The notes: a model not told the origin generated them from the letters alone. DNA of 64,000 nt from Bacteroidota bacterium (GCA_024642705.1 JAHEAQ010000016.1:1-64000); one strand, 5' to 3'. Counted from the stretch's first letter, positions 38,861-47,680 are shown. Numbers and translations are program-made.

Positions 38861-39000
38861 CCGCACCTACGGAGCTCATTGTCATTTTTACATTTCTTTT
38901 TACAAACAGTTCGCCCCGAGTGGGGCTAAAAAATCCCGTAGGGATGATCTGTTTGTAGCAAAATAAGACATTAACAAATTAAGCTCCAGAGGAGCGACCT
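38861..39000. repeat. Palindromic repeat cluster (REP/MITE-like)
   Basis: TACAAACAG (38901-38909) pairs exactly with CTGTTTGTA (38949-38957). Between these arms are two further hairpins: GCCCC-gagt-GGGGC (38913-38926) and ATCCC-gta-GGGAT (38933-38945). Downstream lies GCTCC-aga-GGAGC (38983-38995), and upstream CCTACGGAGCTC. The G+C content is far higher than its surroundings. Short CCGTAGG/CTCCgtaGGAG motifs of this type recur in intergenic DNA of many Bacteroidota; the exact family is not known to me. Confidence 0.7.
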
Positions 39001-39060
39001 ATTCAAAATCCAATATTTCAAAGGAGGTCGAAAGTTTTTTGATTGTTTCGTATGATATTA

Positions 39061-39108
39061 TTGTTTTGGTGGCATTCTTTGCCAAAAATGATGATAAAAT
39101 TATTCTTT
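39061..39108 (+). repeat. Dispersed 48-base repeat, copy 1
   Basis: Begins TTGTTTTGGTGGCATTCTTT and runs through GCCAAAAATGATGATAAAAT. It matches 49035-49082 at roughly three of four positions. Both copies lie between genes. Confidence 0.6.
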
Positions 39109-39178
39109 AAAAGTCCATTAATCGACTGCCTGAGCAATTACCGTGAATTTATTATAGGAAAATTTTCTTTTATAAGAA

Positions 39179-39260
39179 AAGTTGAAAAATGAACCTCGTT
39201 GGTCGTTTATTTATGGAAGTAAAAGATATCTTTTCATTTTTTGATTGAGCAAAAAACGAC
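39179..39260 (+). repeat. Direct repeat of about 80 bases, copy 2
   Basis: Second copy of the repeat at 38707-38787, ending in the same TTTTTGATTGAGCAAAAAAC block. The pair brackets the palindromic cluster. Confidence 0.7.
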
Positions 39261-39282
39261 AAGGTGCATTAAAATTTTCAGC

Positions 39283-40137
39283 CTAATCGTTCAATCTAAT
39301 CAAACCTTCTTGAACAACTGAAGCAACCAATTTTCCTTCTTGATTAAAGATATTCCCCCTTGTGAATCCTCTAGAATTGGAAGCGCTTGGACTATCTAAG
39401 GCATATAAGTGCCATTTAGAAATGTCAAACTCACGATGGATCCACATGGCATGATCTAAGCTTGCTAAAAAGCTCTTACTTTTATTCAGTTTTTCCCTAT
39501 GAGGTAATGTTGCCGTTGTCAACAGGTTATAGTCACTTGCATAAGCCAAGATCTGATGTTGCATTCTAAGGCCATGGTTCACTTCCCCTTTTGCTCTAAA
39601 CCAAATATGCTGAAACGGCTCTCCATCCTTTGTTAACAATGGACCATAATTTTCAACGGGTCGAAATTCTATTGGCCTTTCATGCATATAAGCGGCGTAA
39701 GCACTTGGAAATTTGAACTTAATGGATTCGAGAATATCATGATCAGAAAGCAAATGTTCCGGCCCTGTTACTTTCGGCATCTCTATTTGGTGATCAGAGC
39801 CTTCTTGTTTTGCTTGAAAAGATGCTGCCATAATAAAAATGGGTCTTCCTTTTTGAATGGCCACTACCCTTCTTGTTGTAAAACTTCCACCATCTCTCAC
39901 TACATCAACTTCGTAAACGATAGGCAGTTCAATATCTCCAGCGAGTATAAAATAGGCGTGCATAGAATGCATAAATCTTTCTTCAGGGACAGTTCGATAA
40001 GCGGCATTTATAGACTGTGCTAATACTTGCCCCCCAAAAACCCTTTTCCAAGGGGCCTTAAAATTCTGACCGCGAAAAATATTCACTTCTATCTGCTCCA
40101 AGGTGAGCAATTCTTCTAAGTCTTTTACATTTTCCAT
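39283..40137 (-). CDS. tesB: Acyl-CoA thioesterase II
   Basis: TesB hydrolyses acyl-CoA to free fatty acid and CoA. The 284-residue protein is a double hotdog: the first with FRGQNFKAPWKRVFGGQVLAQ and HSMHAYFILAGD, the second with LATATL-type strands, SLDHAMWIHR and SRGFTRGNIFNQEGKLVASV. The catalytic Asp lies in SLDHAMW near residue 210. It is monocistronic and points away from the tRNA gene. Confidence 0.94.
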   Translation of the reverse strand: MENVKDLEELLTLEQIEVNIFRGQNFKAPWKRVFGGQVLAQSINAAYRTVPEERFMHSMHAYFILAGDIELPIVYEVDVVRDGGSFTTRRVVAIQKGRPIFIMAASFQAKQEGSDHQIEMPKVTGPEHLLSDHDILESIKFKFPSAYAAYMHERPIEFRPVENYGPLLTKDGEPFQHIWFRAKGEVNHGLRMQHQILAYASDYNLLTTATLPHREKLNKSKSFLASLDHAMWIHREFDISKWHLYALDSPSASNSRGFTRGNIFNQEGKLVASVVQEGLIRLND

Positions 40138-40289
40138 TCTTTATACCTTTTCAACTTAAATGATTAAGAATCAATCCTATCTGATCCAATAAAAAGCAAA
40201 GATGATATTTAAAATGCACATGATAGGCGATTGAGCGAATAAACCTTCAAAAAAAATGGCAGAATAAAGTGAAAATTTATATAAATCTA

Positions 40290-40297
40290 TATATTTG
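40290..40297 (+). promoter_or_regulatory. -7 box of the tRNA-Ser promoter
   Basis: TATATTTG matches the Bacteroidota TAnnTTTG element and lies 38 bases before the tRNA. No clear TTG is seen at the -33 position. Confidence 0.4.
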
Positions 40298-40335
40298 CAT
40301 CGCTTTAGAAATTTTAAAGCAAAAGCGACTCAACT

Positions 40336-40424
40336 GGTGAGATGGGTGAGTGGCTGAAACCACCGGTTTGCTAAACCGACGTACTTGGAAACAGGTACCG
40401 GGGGTTCGAATCCCCCTCTCACCG
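40336..40424 (+). tRNA. tRNA-Ser (anticodon GCT)
   Basis: The acceptor stem GGTGAGA (40336-40342) pairs with TCTCACC (40417-40423), followed by discriminator G. The anticodon loop TTGCTAA carries GCT, reading AGC/AGU. A long variable arm (GTACTTGGAAACAGGTAC) is typical of serine tRNA. The T loop is GGTTCGAATCC. CCA is not encoded. A terminator follows directly. Confidence 0.96.
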
Positions 40425-40429
40425 CATAG

Positions 40430-40458
40430 AAAAAGCCGACTTTATGTCGGCTTTTTTT
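40430..40458 (+). terminator. Intrinsic terminator after tRNA-Ser
   Basis: AGCCGAC (40434-40440) pairs with GTCGGCT (40446-40452), loop TTTAT, followed by a T run. Confidence 0.9.
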
Positions 40459-40883
40459 ATTAAACACCTACCTTATCTATTGTAAAAGCTATTCCAAGAT
40501 CTTATTCTAAAAAGTAAATTTTGAAGTTTTTTAAAAAAATATTACTAAATCACTCCGAATAATATTGTTATGTTTTAATTGTTTAAATGAAATAACTAAA
40601 CATAAAAATTAAACATATTTATTATTCATTCAATAATGACATGATTTATTGAAACTCGGCACAGTTATTTCTTGTTAATGTTATTATTATAGATTAATGT
40701 TTTATAAATATTAACAATTAAAAATAGTGACATAAAATACATTCGTCGTCTTAATAAAAAGGTTATTTGAAAGCAGTATGAAATGCATGCTTAATAACTA
40801 TTGGACATAAAATAGCCTTGTATTGTATATTGAATTCTCATAAAATACTATGCTCATATTTTGTAATTTGAAAAATAAATAAA
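40459..40883. other. Gene-free stretch
   Basis: About 425 AT-rich bases between the tRNA terminator and the next start. No gene, repeat or strong hairpin is seen. It presumably carries the promoter of the downstream hypothetical gene. Confidence 0.6.
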
Positions 40884-41555
40884 ATGAAAAAAATAATTCT
40901 TACTTCAATTTTCGCTTTTTTATTAATAGGTGTCTATGCTCAGGATATTGATGTTTCTGAAGGTACGAAAGCCATGAGAGAAGGTTCATTTAACGCCTAC
41001 ACTGTGGAACTGGAAGGTGCAAGTGCTTCTTTTATTGAATCAAGTTGGAAAGATTTCATGAAAGATTATGATGCGAAAATTAAAAAAGACAAAAAACAAA
41101 ATTTAATTGTTTCTGAGGCGGTTCAAATGCCAAGAATAGGAAGAACACCACTTGATGTTTACGTTATGATTTCTGAAGATAAATCTGGATTAAAAACGGA
41201 TTTTAGTGTTTGGTTTGATACAGGGAGTGGTTACGTAAATTCAATAGATATGGAGGTTCAATCTGAATCTGCTGTGGAGATTGTAACTGAATTTGCTACC
41301 ATTGTATTGAAACAAGTTGCTCTGGATAATGAAAAGGCTGAAGAAGAAAAGCTAAAAAAATTAAACGGTGAACTTAAAAAGTTAGAATCTACAGAAGATG
41401 ATTTGAGAAAAAGCATTTCAAAAGCTCAGGAAAATATTCTAAAATGGGAAAAAGAATTGCGTCAAAATGAAGATGACATTGCTGGAAAGAAAAAAGAAAT
41501 CAGAAAGCAAACTGATGTTTTTGACGAAGCAAAAGAAAAAGCCAAAAAGTATTAG
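40884..41555 (+). CDS. Hypothetical periplasmic protein with C-terminal coiled coil
   Basis: A 223-residue protein with a signal peptide (FAFLLIGVYAQ). Residues about 22-145 form a mixed alpha/beta domain with SSWKDFMKDYDAKIKKDK and LDVYVMISEDKSGLKTDFSVWFD; the last 75 residues are a highly charged coiled coil (KLNGELKKLESTEDDLRKSI). I do not recognise a named family, though proteins of this layout are frequent in Bacteroidota. It is monocistronic with a strong terminator shared with the corA end. Confidence 0.65.
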   Translation: MKKIILTSIFAFLLIGVYAQDIDVSEGTKAMREGSFNAYTVELEGASASFIESSWKDFMKDYDAKIKKDKKQNLIVSEAVQMPRIGRTPLDVYVMISEDKSGLKTDFSVWFDTGSGYVNSIDMEVQSESAVEIVTEFATIVLKQVALDNEKAEEEKLKKLNGELKKLESTEDDLRKSISKAQENILKWEKELRQNEDDIAGKKKEIRKQTDVFDEAKEKAKKY

Positions 41556-41584
41556 TATCAATAAATTTAGGTTAGAAAATTATA

Positions 41585-41623
41585 ATGCCGTCTATGAATT
41601 CATTTCATAGGCGGCATTTTTTT
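41585..41623 (+). terminator. Intrinsic terminator, 14-bp stem
   Basis: ATGCCGTCTATGAA (41585-41598) pairs with TTCATAGGCGGCAT (41604-41617) with one G-U pair, followed by a T run that reaches the corA stop codon. It mainly serves the plus-strand gene. Confidence 0.88.
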
Positions 41624-42677
41624 ATAACCATTTTCTTTTTTTGAAGTAAAAAATCAGCCCTACCAATAAAACAAACATTATTCCTAATAATACAAAATAG
41701 CTATATTCCCAATGTAGTTCAGGCATGTTGTCAAAATTCATCCCATATACTCCAGCCAAAAAAGTCAACGGAATAAAAATGGTGGCAACTAGTGTAAGCA
41801 CTTGCATCACTTGATTCATTTTGTAACTTACTTCCGTAATCAATAAATCTTGAAGCCCAGTTAGAATATCCCTATATGAATCAAGCATATCCATTATTTG
41901 AATAGTATGATCGTATGCATCTCTTATAAATAATAAAGTCCGGTCTTCTACATAGATGGTTTCATTTTTAGAAAAGCGATTGATAGCCTCTCTTAGTGGC
42001 AATATAGATTTCCTTACAAATAATAATTCTTTCTTTAGAATATGAATTCTATTCTTATTTCTTAAGTCTTGAGTAGACAACAAATTTTCTTCCAGTTCTT
42101 CTATCACTTCTTCGATTTCTTCCAAAACGATATAATAATTATCGATTAATACATCAATGATTGCATATGACAAATAATCGGTCTTTCGGTTTCTTATTCT
42201 TCCCTTACCATTTTTTATACGAATCCTAACTTCTTCAAATAAATCACTTTCATTTTCTTGAAAAGTTAATACGACACTCTTATTAAAATACAACGAAATT
42301 TGTTCTGTAGTAACAGACAATTTTGATTTATCAAATGATAAAGCCCTTATTGTTATGAAATTACCTAGCTCGTACTCATCAAATTTTGGGCGTTGATTCA
42401 CATCTGCAACATCCTCCAAAATAAGAGGGTGAATTTGAAATGCTTTACCAATAATTTCTATTAATTCCACATCATGAATACCGCGTATGTCATACCAATT
42501 TACCTTGCCATCAATCAAATTATTGAAAGCAATTTTTTTATGGTTATCAAACTTATCTTCCACAAAAGAGTCTCCATCATATTGCAAAAAATGAATGTAT
42601 ATTTTCTCTAATTGTTTGTTTCCAGTATAAACTATAGTTCCTGGAGACAAACCCGCTTTTTTGTGTTTTTTCGACAT
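41622..42677 (-). CDS. corA: Magnesium/cobalt transporter CorA
   Basis: A 351-residue CorA-type channel. The N-terminal two thirds are the cytoplasmic funnel, with a long helix EEVIEELEENLLSTQDLRNK. Two transmembrane helices sit at the C-terminus (about 292-312 and 325-345), with the selectivity motif YGMNFDNMPE between them. The positively charged C-terminal tail KKRKWL is typical. It is monocistronic. Confidence 0.95.
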   Translation of the reverse strand: MSKKHKKAGLSPGTIVYTGNKQLEKIYIHFLQYDGDSFVEDKFDNHKKIAFNNLIDGKVNWYDIRGIHDVELIEIIGKAFQIHPLILEDVADVNQRPKFDEYELGNFITIRALSFDKSKLSVTTEQISLYFNKSVVLTFQENESDLFEEVRIRIKNGKGRIRNRKTDYLSYAIIDVLIDNYYIVLEEIEEVIEELEENLLSTQDLRNKNRIHILKKELLFVRKSILPLREAINRFSKNETIYVEDRTLLFIRDAYDHTIQIMDMLDSYRDILTGLQDLLITEVSYKMNQVMQVLTLVATIFIPLTFLAGVYGMNFDNMPELHWEYSYFVLLGIMFVLLVGLIFYFKKRKWL

Positions 42678-43076
42678 TTACAATAATTATAATCAGATAT
42701 TTATTACTAAAAAAATTTATTTAGAAAGTCTATAAACTTTAATTTTAATATTGAACTAAATATCAAGGTACTCAATTTTAAACGGATAGTTAACTAAGAA
42801 TAATAGTAACTAACTACATCCCAATAAATAGGAATCTCAACATAAGTAATCCCAAAAGATAAAATACATTGAAAAAGAATGTTTTATTTAATTAAAGTTT
42901 AATTTTGCATTAAATTATTAAAAACTAATAGCTTACAGGTGTTTATAAATAAAAAAAACTCTATTATCAATGTTTTCCGTCAGTTTTGAATTATTGCCGA
43001 ACAATACAATTTCGGCTTCTAATCATCAACAGTTCAATTAACAAAAGCTATTATCAAAGCGCAAAAAAAATTCTAA
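42678..43076. other. Gene-free stretch between divergent genes
   Basis: About 400 AT-rich bases between corA (minus) and the DedA gene (plus). It should hold both promoters. No hairpin, repeat or small gene stands out. Confidence 0.6.
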
Positions 43077-43718
43077 ATGTCTTCATTTAAAGAATATTTA
43101 TTTCACCTCGATGAATGGTTGGTTGTAATGTTGACTTTGCATCCTATATATTTTTATACATTATTATTTCTAATAATAATGAGTGAAACTGCATTTTTTC
43201 CTATAGCACCATTACTTCCTGGAGGTGGTTTAATTTTCGCAATTGGTGTATTAGCTTCAGATCAATTATTAAGATTATCTTTTGTGATTCCAATACTTAT
43301 TTTAGCCGGCTTTATTGGAAATTTGCTTGCTTTCAAATGGGGTGAAAAAATGGGTGAATTATTATTGTACAAGTTTCCAGGATTGAATGAAAAAAATTAC
43401 AAAAAAACTCATGATTATTTCAATAAGCATGGAGGAAAGGCATTTTTATTTTCGAGGTTTGTTCCAGTTGTTAGAGCATTAATTCCATTTGTTGCAGGCA
43501 CGATGAAAATGGATAAAACTAGTTTTTATAAATCCAATATCCTGAGTGTCACTCCTTGGGTTATAACCATAACTTTTTCTGGATACTTTCTCGGAGGATT
43601 ACCTTTTATCAAACAAAACTTTAGCACCATCATATTAATGTTAACGTGCATATTCTTGTTTGGTGTATTAATCGTTTCCTATTCAATTATCAAATCACAA
43701 AAACAATATTCAAAGTAA
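43077..43718 (+). CDS. DedA family membrane protein
   Basis: A 213-residue membrane protein. It carries the DedA/SNARE-associated signature: the glutamate in SETAFFPIAPLLPGGG, a re-entrant segment GNLLAFKWGEKMG, and the arginine-rich FSRFVPVVRALIPFVAG. DedA proteins flip phospholipids such as undecaprenyl phosphate or support membrane energetics. Its start follows a 398-base gap, and the ATP-grasp operon begins about 100 bases later behind its own promoter, so it is probably separate. Confidence 0.93.
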   Translation: MSSFKEYLFHLDEWLVVMLTLHPIYFYTLLFLIIMSETAFFPIAPLLPGGGLIFAIGVLASDQLLRLSFVIPILILAGFIGNLLAFKWGEKMGELLLYKFPGLNEKNYKKTHDYFNKHGGKAFLFSRFVPVVRALIPFVAGTMKMDKTSFYKSNILSVTPWVITITFSGYFLGGLPFIKQNFSTIILMLTCIFLFGVLIVSYSIIKSQKQYSK

Positions 43719-43730
43719 ATTTCAATGAAA

Positions 43731-43761
43731 TTGCTTAACGAATATAATTATAGTACTTTTG
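43731..43761 (+). promoter_or_regulatory. Promoter of the amidoligase operon
   Basis: TTG at 43731-43733, a 20-base spacer and TACTTTTG at 43754-43761 match the Bacteroidota TTG / TAnnTTTG consensus well. It lies 55 bases before the first gene at 43817 and just after the DedA stop codon. Confidence 0.55.
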
Positions 43762-43816
43762 CATTTTTTTTACAGAAAGTACATATTTTTTAGTATTATT
43801 AATCAACACAATTAAT

Positions 43817-44524
43817 TTGAAAGAAGAACATAAAAAGTGGTATTCTCCTACCTTAAACAAAGAAATGGAGATGCTAATTTTCGGGCACGCGGGATATCCC
43901 GTAATCCTATTTCCAACAACTATGGGTCGATTCTATGAATGTAAAGATTTTTTACTTTTAGATTCAGTTAGATGGTTTTTGGATCAAGGACTTGTACAAA
44001 TTTATTGCCCAGATAGTATCAACGAACTAAGTTGGTACAATAAGAATATTCACCCAGCAGAAAGAGTGAAAAATCACATGTGGTATGATCAATTTATTTT
44101 AGATGAAGTTGTGAATGCAATTCGACATGAAAAAGGAATGTCCAAAATTGCTGTTGCGGGTCCAAGTTTTGGTGGTTATCAAGCGGCAAATTTTGCTTTC
44201 AGACATCCGGATGCCGTGAGTCACATGTTTAGTATGAGTGGTTCATTTGATATCAAATCATTTGTTGATGGGTATTACGATGACAATGTCTTTTTCAATA
44301 ACCCGGTTGATTTCTTACCTGGCAACAATAATCCAGAACTTTGGAAAATGAAGATCATTCTTGGAGTTGGTGAGTGGGATATTTGTCTGGATGCAAATCA
44401 AAGGTTATCAGAAATATTATCAATAAAACAAATTCCACATTGGTTGGATTTAAGAAGATGGGCAAAACATGATTGGCCATTATGGAGGGAGATGTTTCCT
44501 CATTATTTATCCACATTATCATAA
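43817..44524 (+). CDS. Esterase-like alpha/beta hydrolase of the amidoligase operon
   Basis: A 235-residue protein of the putative esterase (esterase D-like) type. The nucleophile serine lies in AGPSFGGYQ (about residue 117), the acid in GVGEWDICLD and the histidine in WAKHDWP. The start is TTG at 43817; the N-terminus KEEHKKWYSPTLNKEMEML fits the family with no earlier start. No signal peptide, so it is cytoplasmic. It opens a five-gene plus-strand operon (gaps of 15, 42, 9 and 6 bases) of ATP-grasp, GCS2, glutamine amidotransferase and ATP-grasp. It may cleave or transfer an acyl or peptidyl ester of the operon's product. Confidence 0.8.
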   Translation: MKEEHKKWYSPTLNKEMEMLIFGHAGYPVILFPTTMGRFYECKDFLLLDSVRWFLDQGLVQIYCPDSINELSWYNKNIHPAERVKNHMWYDQFILDEVVNAIRHEKGMSKIAVAGPSFGGYQAANFAFRHPDAVSHMFSMSGSFDIKSFVDGYYDDNVFFNNPVDFLPGNNNPELWKMKIILGVGEWDICLDANQRLSEILSIKQIPHWLDLRRWAKHDWPLWREMFPHYLSTLS

Positions 44525-44539
44525 TCTATTCGTTCAAAG

Positions 44540-45712
44540 ATGAAAAAAATAGGCATTTTATTCGGGAAAGAAAATACCTTTCCACAAGCATTTATCGACA
44601 GAGTAAATGAAAAAAAATTAAAAGATATTACTGCAGAAGCTGTGCATATTGACATGGTTCAACAAGCAAAGCCGACTGATTACGCTGTAATCATTGACAG
44701 AATTTCACAAGATGTTCCTTTCTACAGAGCTTTCTTGAAAAATGCTGCAATTTCTGGTACTGCTGTTATTAACAATCCATTTTGGTGGAGCGCTGATGAG
44801 AAATTTTTCAACAATGCATTAGCAGAAAAAATTGGTGTTCCTGTACCAAAAACTGTGATTTTACCATCTTATGAAAGACCTGATGATACTGGAGAAGAGT
44901 CATTTAGGAATCTTGCTATGCCATTTGGTTGGGATAAAATATTTTCATATGTTGGTTTTCCTGCATATATGAAACCACATGATGGAGGTGGATGGAAAAG
45001 TGTTTATAAAGTGAATGATGCTAACCAATTGTTCGCTAACCATGCTGAAACTCAGCAATTGGTAATGATGTTGCAAGAAGAAATCCAATTTACTGAATAT
45101 TTCAGATGCTATGTGCTAGGAGGGAATCGTGTTCATATCATGCAATATGAGCCTAGAAATCCTCATCATGAAAGATATGTGTTAGATGGACCTCCAGTTG
45201 ACAAGGCTATTTTGAAAAAAGTAGAAGAATATTGCATTAAATTAAATCAAGCATTAGGTTATGATTTCAATACAGTAGAATTTGCAATTCGAGATGGAAT
45301 TCCTTATGCTATTGATTTTTGCAATCCTGCACCAGATGCAGATATCCATTCAGTCGGCCAAGAAAATTTCGATTGGATAGTTGAAAATGCAGCTGATTTA
45401 GCAATTGAAAAGGCAAAGTCTTATCAGAAAGGCAAAATGAATTTGACTTGGGGAACATTTATTAAGGATCAATTCAGCAATTCTCCTACTAAGCCGGAAA
45501 CTGTTGCTAAAGCAAAAACGCCAATAGCAAAAACTGCAGCAGCAAAACCTGCAGCAAAAGTTCAACCAGTTGCCAAAAAAGCAGCTCCGTCTAAAACTGA
45601 AAAAGCAGAAAAAGTAAAAACAGCAGAAAAAGCTGCACCAAATGCAAAGGCAAAACCCGCAGCAGCAAAAAAGGCTCCAGCTGCGAAAAAGAAGCCTGCA
45701 CCTAAAAAATAA
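44540..45712 (+). CDS. ATP-grasp ligase with lysine/alanine-rich tail
   Basis: A 390-residue protein. Residues 1-310 are an ATP-grasp fold of the RimK/D-Ala-D-Ala ligase type: a small N-terminal domain, the glycine-rich loop KPHDGGGWKSVYKV (about 152-165), QEEIQFTEYFRCYVLG, and the metal-binding VEFAIRDGIPYAIDFCNPAP. Such enzymes form an amide or ester through an acyl-phosphate. Residues about 318-390 are a low-complexity tail of Lys, Ala and Pro (AKTAAAKPAAK, AAKKAPAAKKK), unusual for a ligase. The tail may bind nucleic acid or polyanions, or be a substrate for the neighbouring ligases; nothing proves either. It is 15 bases after the esterase. Confidence 0.85.
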   Translation: MKKIGILFGKENTFPQAFIDRVNEKKLKDITAEAVHIDMVQQAKPTDYAVIIDRISQDVPFYRAFLKNAAISGTAVINNPFWWSADEKFFNNALAEKIGVPVPKTVILPSYERPDDTGEESFRNLAMPFGWDKIFSYVGFPAYMKPHDGGGWKSVYKVNDANQLFANHAETQQLVMMLQEEIQFTEYFRCYVLGGNRVHIMQYEPRNPHHERYVLDGPPVDKAILKKVEEYCIKLNQALGYDFNTVEFAIRDGIPYAIDFCNPAPDADIHSVGQENFDWIVENAADLAIEKAKSYQKGKMNLTWGTFIKDQFSNSPTKPETVAKAKTPIAKTAAAKPAAKVQPVAKKAAPSKTEKAEKVKTAEKAAPNAKAKPAAAKKAPAAKKKPAPKK

Positions 45713-45754
45713 ATTGTAATTTCATATAATCATAAAGCTATAAAAATTGATAAT

Positions 45755-46852
45755 ATGCATTTTACTTTAGGTATTGAAGAAGAATATCAAGTTATCGACC
45801 CAGTTACAAGGGAGCTTATTTCACACGATCAAAAAATCGTAGAAGTAGCAGAAAAACATCTTGAAGAGCAGGTTAAAGCGGAAATGCACCAAGCTGTTGT
45901 AGAAATTGGGACTAAAGTATGTCAGGATATTCATGAAGCGAGGAAGGAACTCACTTATTTGAGAAAAACCATTTCTGAAATTGCAGTAGACCTTGGTTTT
46001 AGAATAGGAGCTTCGGGAACCCATCCATTTTCGGAGTGGGAAAAACAGCTTATTACGCCGAATCCGAGATATGACGAGATTATAAAAGAGATGCAGGATA
46101 CTGCAAGATCGAATTTGATTTTTGGTCTTCATGTACATGTAGGAATGGAAAGTAAAATGTTGGCATTGCAAATTCAAAATTCAATGCGTTATTTTCTACC
46201 TCACATTTATGCATTGTCTACGAATTCTCCTTTTTGGGAAGGAAGAAACACAGGATTTAAATCATTTAGATCAAAGGTATTTGACAAATTTCCAAGAACT
46301 GGAATTCCAGATGTATTTCAAAGTCTTGCGCAATATGAAAATTATATCAATTTATTGATTAAAACTGGTTGTATTGATAATCCAAAGAAAATATGGTGGG
46401 ATATTAGGGCCCACCCTTTTTATCCTACTTTGGAAATAAGGATTTGTGATATACCAATGACTGTAAATGAGACCATATGTATAACAGCAGTTATTCAAGC
46501 CATAGTAGCGAAGTTATATAAATTGCGAACTCAAAATATGACTTTCAATATTTACCATCGATCGCTAATTAATGAAAATAAATGGCGAGCTGGCAGATAT
46601 GGATTGGACGGCAAATTAATTGATTTTGGAAAGGAAATTGAAGTCGATACAAGGTCAATGCTTTATGAACTTTTAGAATTTATTGATGATGTAGTAGACG
46701 AATTAGGATCTAGAGATGAAATTGAAAAGGTGAAAAATTTAATTGAAAAAGGCACAGGAGCTGATAGGCAGCTAGCAGTTTTTGAGGAAACAAAAGATTT
46801 GGCAAAAGTAGTTGATTATATCATCGAACAAACTTTAGATGGTGTTCATTAA
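45755..46852 (+). CDS. GCS2-type carboxylate-amine ligase (YbdK-like)
   Basis: A 365-residue member of glutamate-cysteine ligase family 2. Signatures are FTLGIEEEYQVIDPVTREL, with the metal-binding glutamates at the start, VEIGTKVCQDIHEARKEL, FGLHVHVGMES and WWDIRAHPFYPTLEIRICD. These ligases join a glutamate or related carboxylate to an amine with ATP. Among ATP-grasp enzymes and an amidotransferase, it probably makes one of the amide bonds of the operon's product, rather than glutathione, since no glutathione synthetase neighbour is seen. The C-terminus is alpha-helical and acidic, as usual. Confidence 0.9.
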   Translation: MHFTLGIEEEYQVIDPVTRELISHDQKIVEVAEKHLEEQVKAEMHQAVVEIGTKVCQDIHEARKELTYLRKTISEIAVDLGFRIGASGTHPFSEWEKQLITPNPRYDEIIKEMQDTARSNLIFGLHVHVGMESKMLALQIQNSMRYFLPHIYALSTNSPFWEGRNTGFKSFRSKVFDKFPRTGIPDVFQSLAQYENYINLLIKTGCIDNPKKIWWDIRAHPFYPTLEIRICDIPMTVNETICITAVIQAIVAKLYKLRTQNMTFNIYHRSLINENKWRAGRYGLDGKLIDFGKEIEVDTRSMLYELLEFIDDVVDELGSRDEIEKVKNLIEKGTGADRQLAVFEETKDLAKVVDYIIEQTLDGVH

Positions 46853-46861
46853 TATTAATAA

Positions 46862-47680
46862 TTGAACGTGAAAAAAATAAAATTAGCTATCCTTGATATG
46901 AATAACAAAGCCAAAAATGAAGGCTTGAGATGTATTAAGGAAATCGTTGCAGAATTCGATAGCGAAGTGGATTGGGAAGTTTTTGATATACGTGGTGAAA
47001 ATAGTTTCCCAGACTTATCTTTTGATATTTTTATTTCAAGTGGTGGACCTGGAAGCCCGCTGGAGGAAGGAGAGTGGAAGCAAAGATATTTCGACCTTGT
47101 TGACAATGTCTGGAAGCATAATTTAAAAAAGGAAAATGACAAAAAATATTTTTTCTTTATTTGTTACTCTTTCCAAGTAGCATGTGAACATTTCAAACTT
47201 TGCACCATTAACAGAAGAAAGAGTACATCATTTGGGGTTTTTCCGATCCATAAAACTAAGGTTGGAAAAAAAGATCCAATTTTAAGCCATTTGAGGAATC
47301 CATATTATGCTGTAGATTCAAGGGATTGGCAAGTTGTACAACCAAAACATGAGGTTTTTGAAGAGCATGGAGCAAAAATATTAAGCATTGAAACTTTTAG
47401 GACCCATGCCGAATACGAAAGGGCAATCATGGCAGTTAGTTTTTCTGATGAATTTTTTGGAACTCAATTTCATCCTGAAGCAGATCCTGAAGGCATGAAA
47501 GCCTATTTTTCTAGGGGAGAAATGAAGGAAAAAATTATCAGTAATTACGATGAACAGAAATATATTGATATGATTGAGCACATTGATGATCCTGATAAAA
47601 TTAGAAAAACTCATGAAACTATTTTACCAGTTTTCATTGCGACGGCTATTGAGAAAATTTCTTCATTAATACTTGTATAA
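46862..47680 (+). CDS. Class I glutamine amidotransferase-like protein
   Basis: A 272-residue GATase1 protein. The catalytic cysteine lies in FFICYSFQVA (near residue 101; the usual GxCLGxQ is changed to ICYSFQ), and the histidine and glutamate in GTQFHPEADPEGM. The oxyanion strand ISSGGPGSPLE is intact. The start is TTG at 46862, with a GTG two codons on as an alternative. It may feed ammonia to a ligase or hydrolyse a gamma-glutamyl bond, as related PuuD-type proteins do. The C-terminal 60 residues are an extra helical piece. It sits between GCS2 and an ATP-grasp gene with gaps under 10 bases. Confidence 0.82.
   Translation: MNVKKIKLAILDMNNKAKNEGLRCIKEIVAEFDSEVDWEVFDIRGENSFPDLSFDIFISSGGPGSPLEEGEWKQRYFDLVDNVWKHNLKKENDKKYFFFICYSFQVACEHFKLCTINRRKSTSFGVFPIHKTKVGKKDPILSHLRNPYYAVDSRDWQVVQPKHEVFEEHGAKILSIETFRTHAEYERAIMAVSFSDEFFGTQFHPEADPEGMKAYFSRGEMKEKIISNYDEQKYIDMIEHIDDPDKIRKTHETILPVFIATAIEKISSLILV

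Larger units (their letters stand above)
38354..39282. other. Gene-free stretch with palindromic and direct repeats
   Basis: More than 900 bases without a real gene. The stretch 38354-38650 is plain AT-rich DNA and holds the promoter of the giant protein. From 38701 it contains a direct repeat pair and a cluster of short hairpins, listed separately. Small ORFs in here run through the repeats and are not credible. Confidence 0.75.

Noticed and set aside
38664-38885. A 73-codon minus-strand ORF (and a 61-codon plus-strand one at 38773) between the giant protein and tesB.
   Set aside because: Both run through repeated and palindromic sequence and show no protein-like features.
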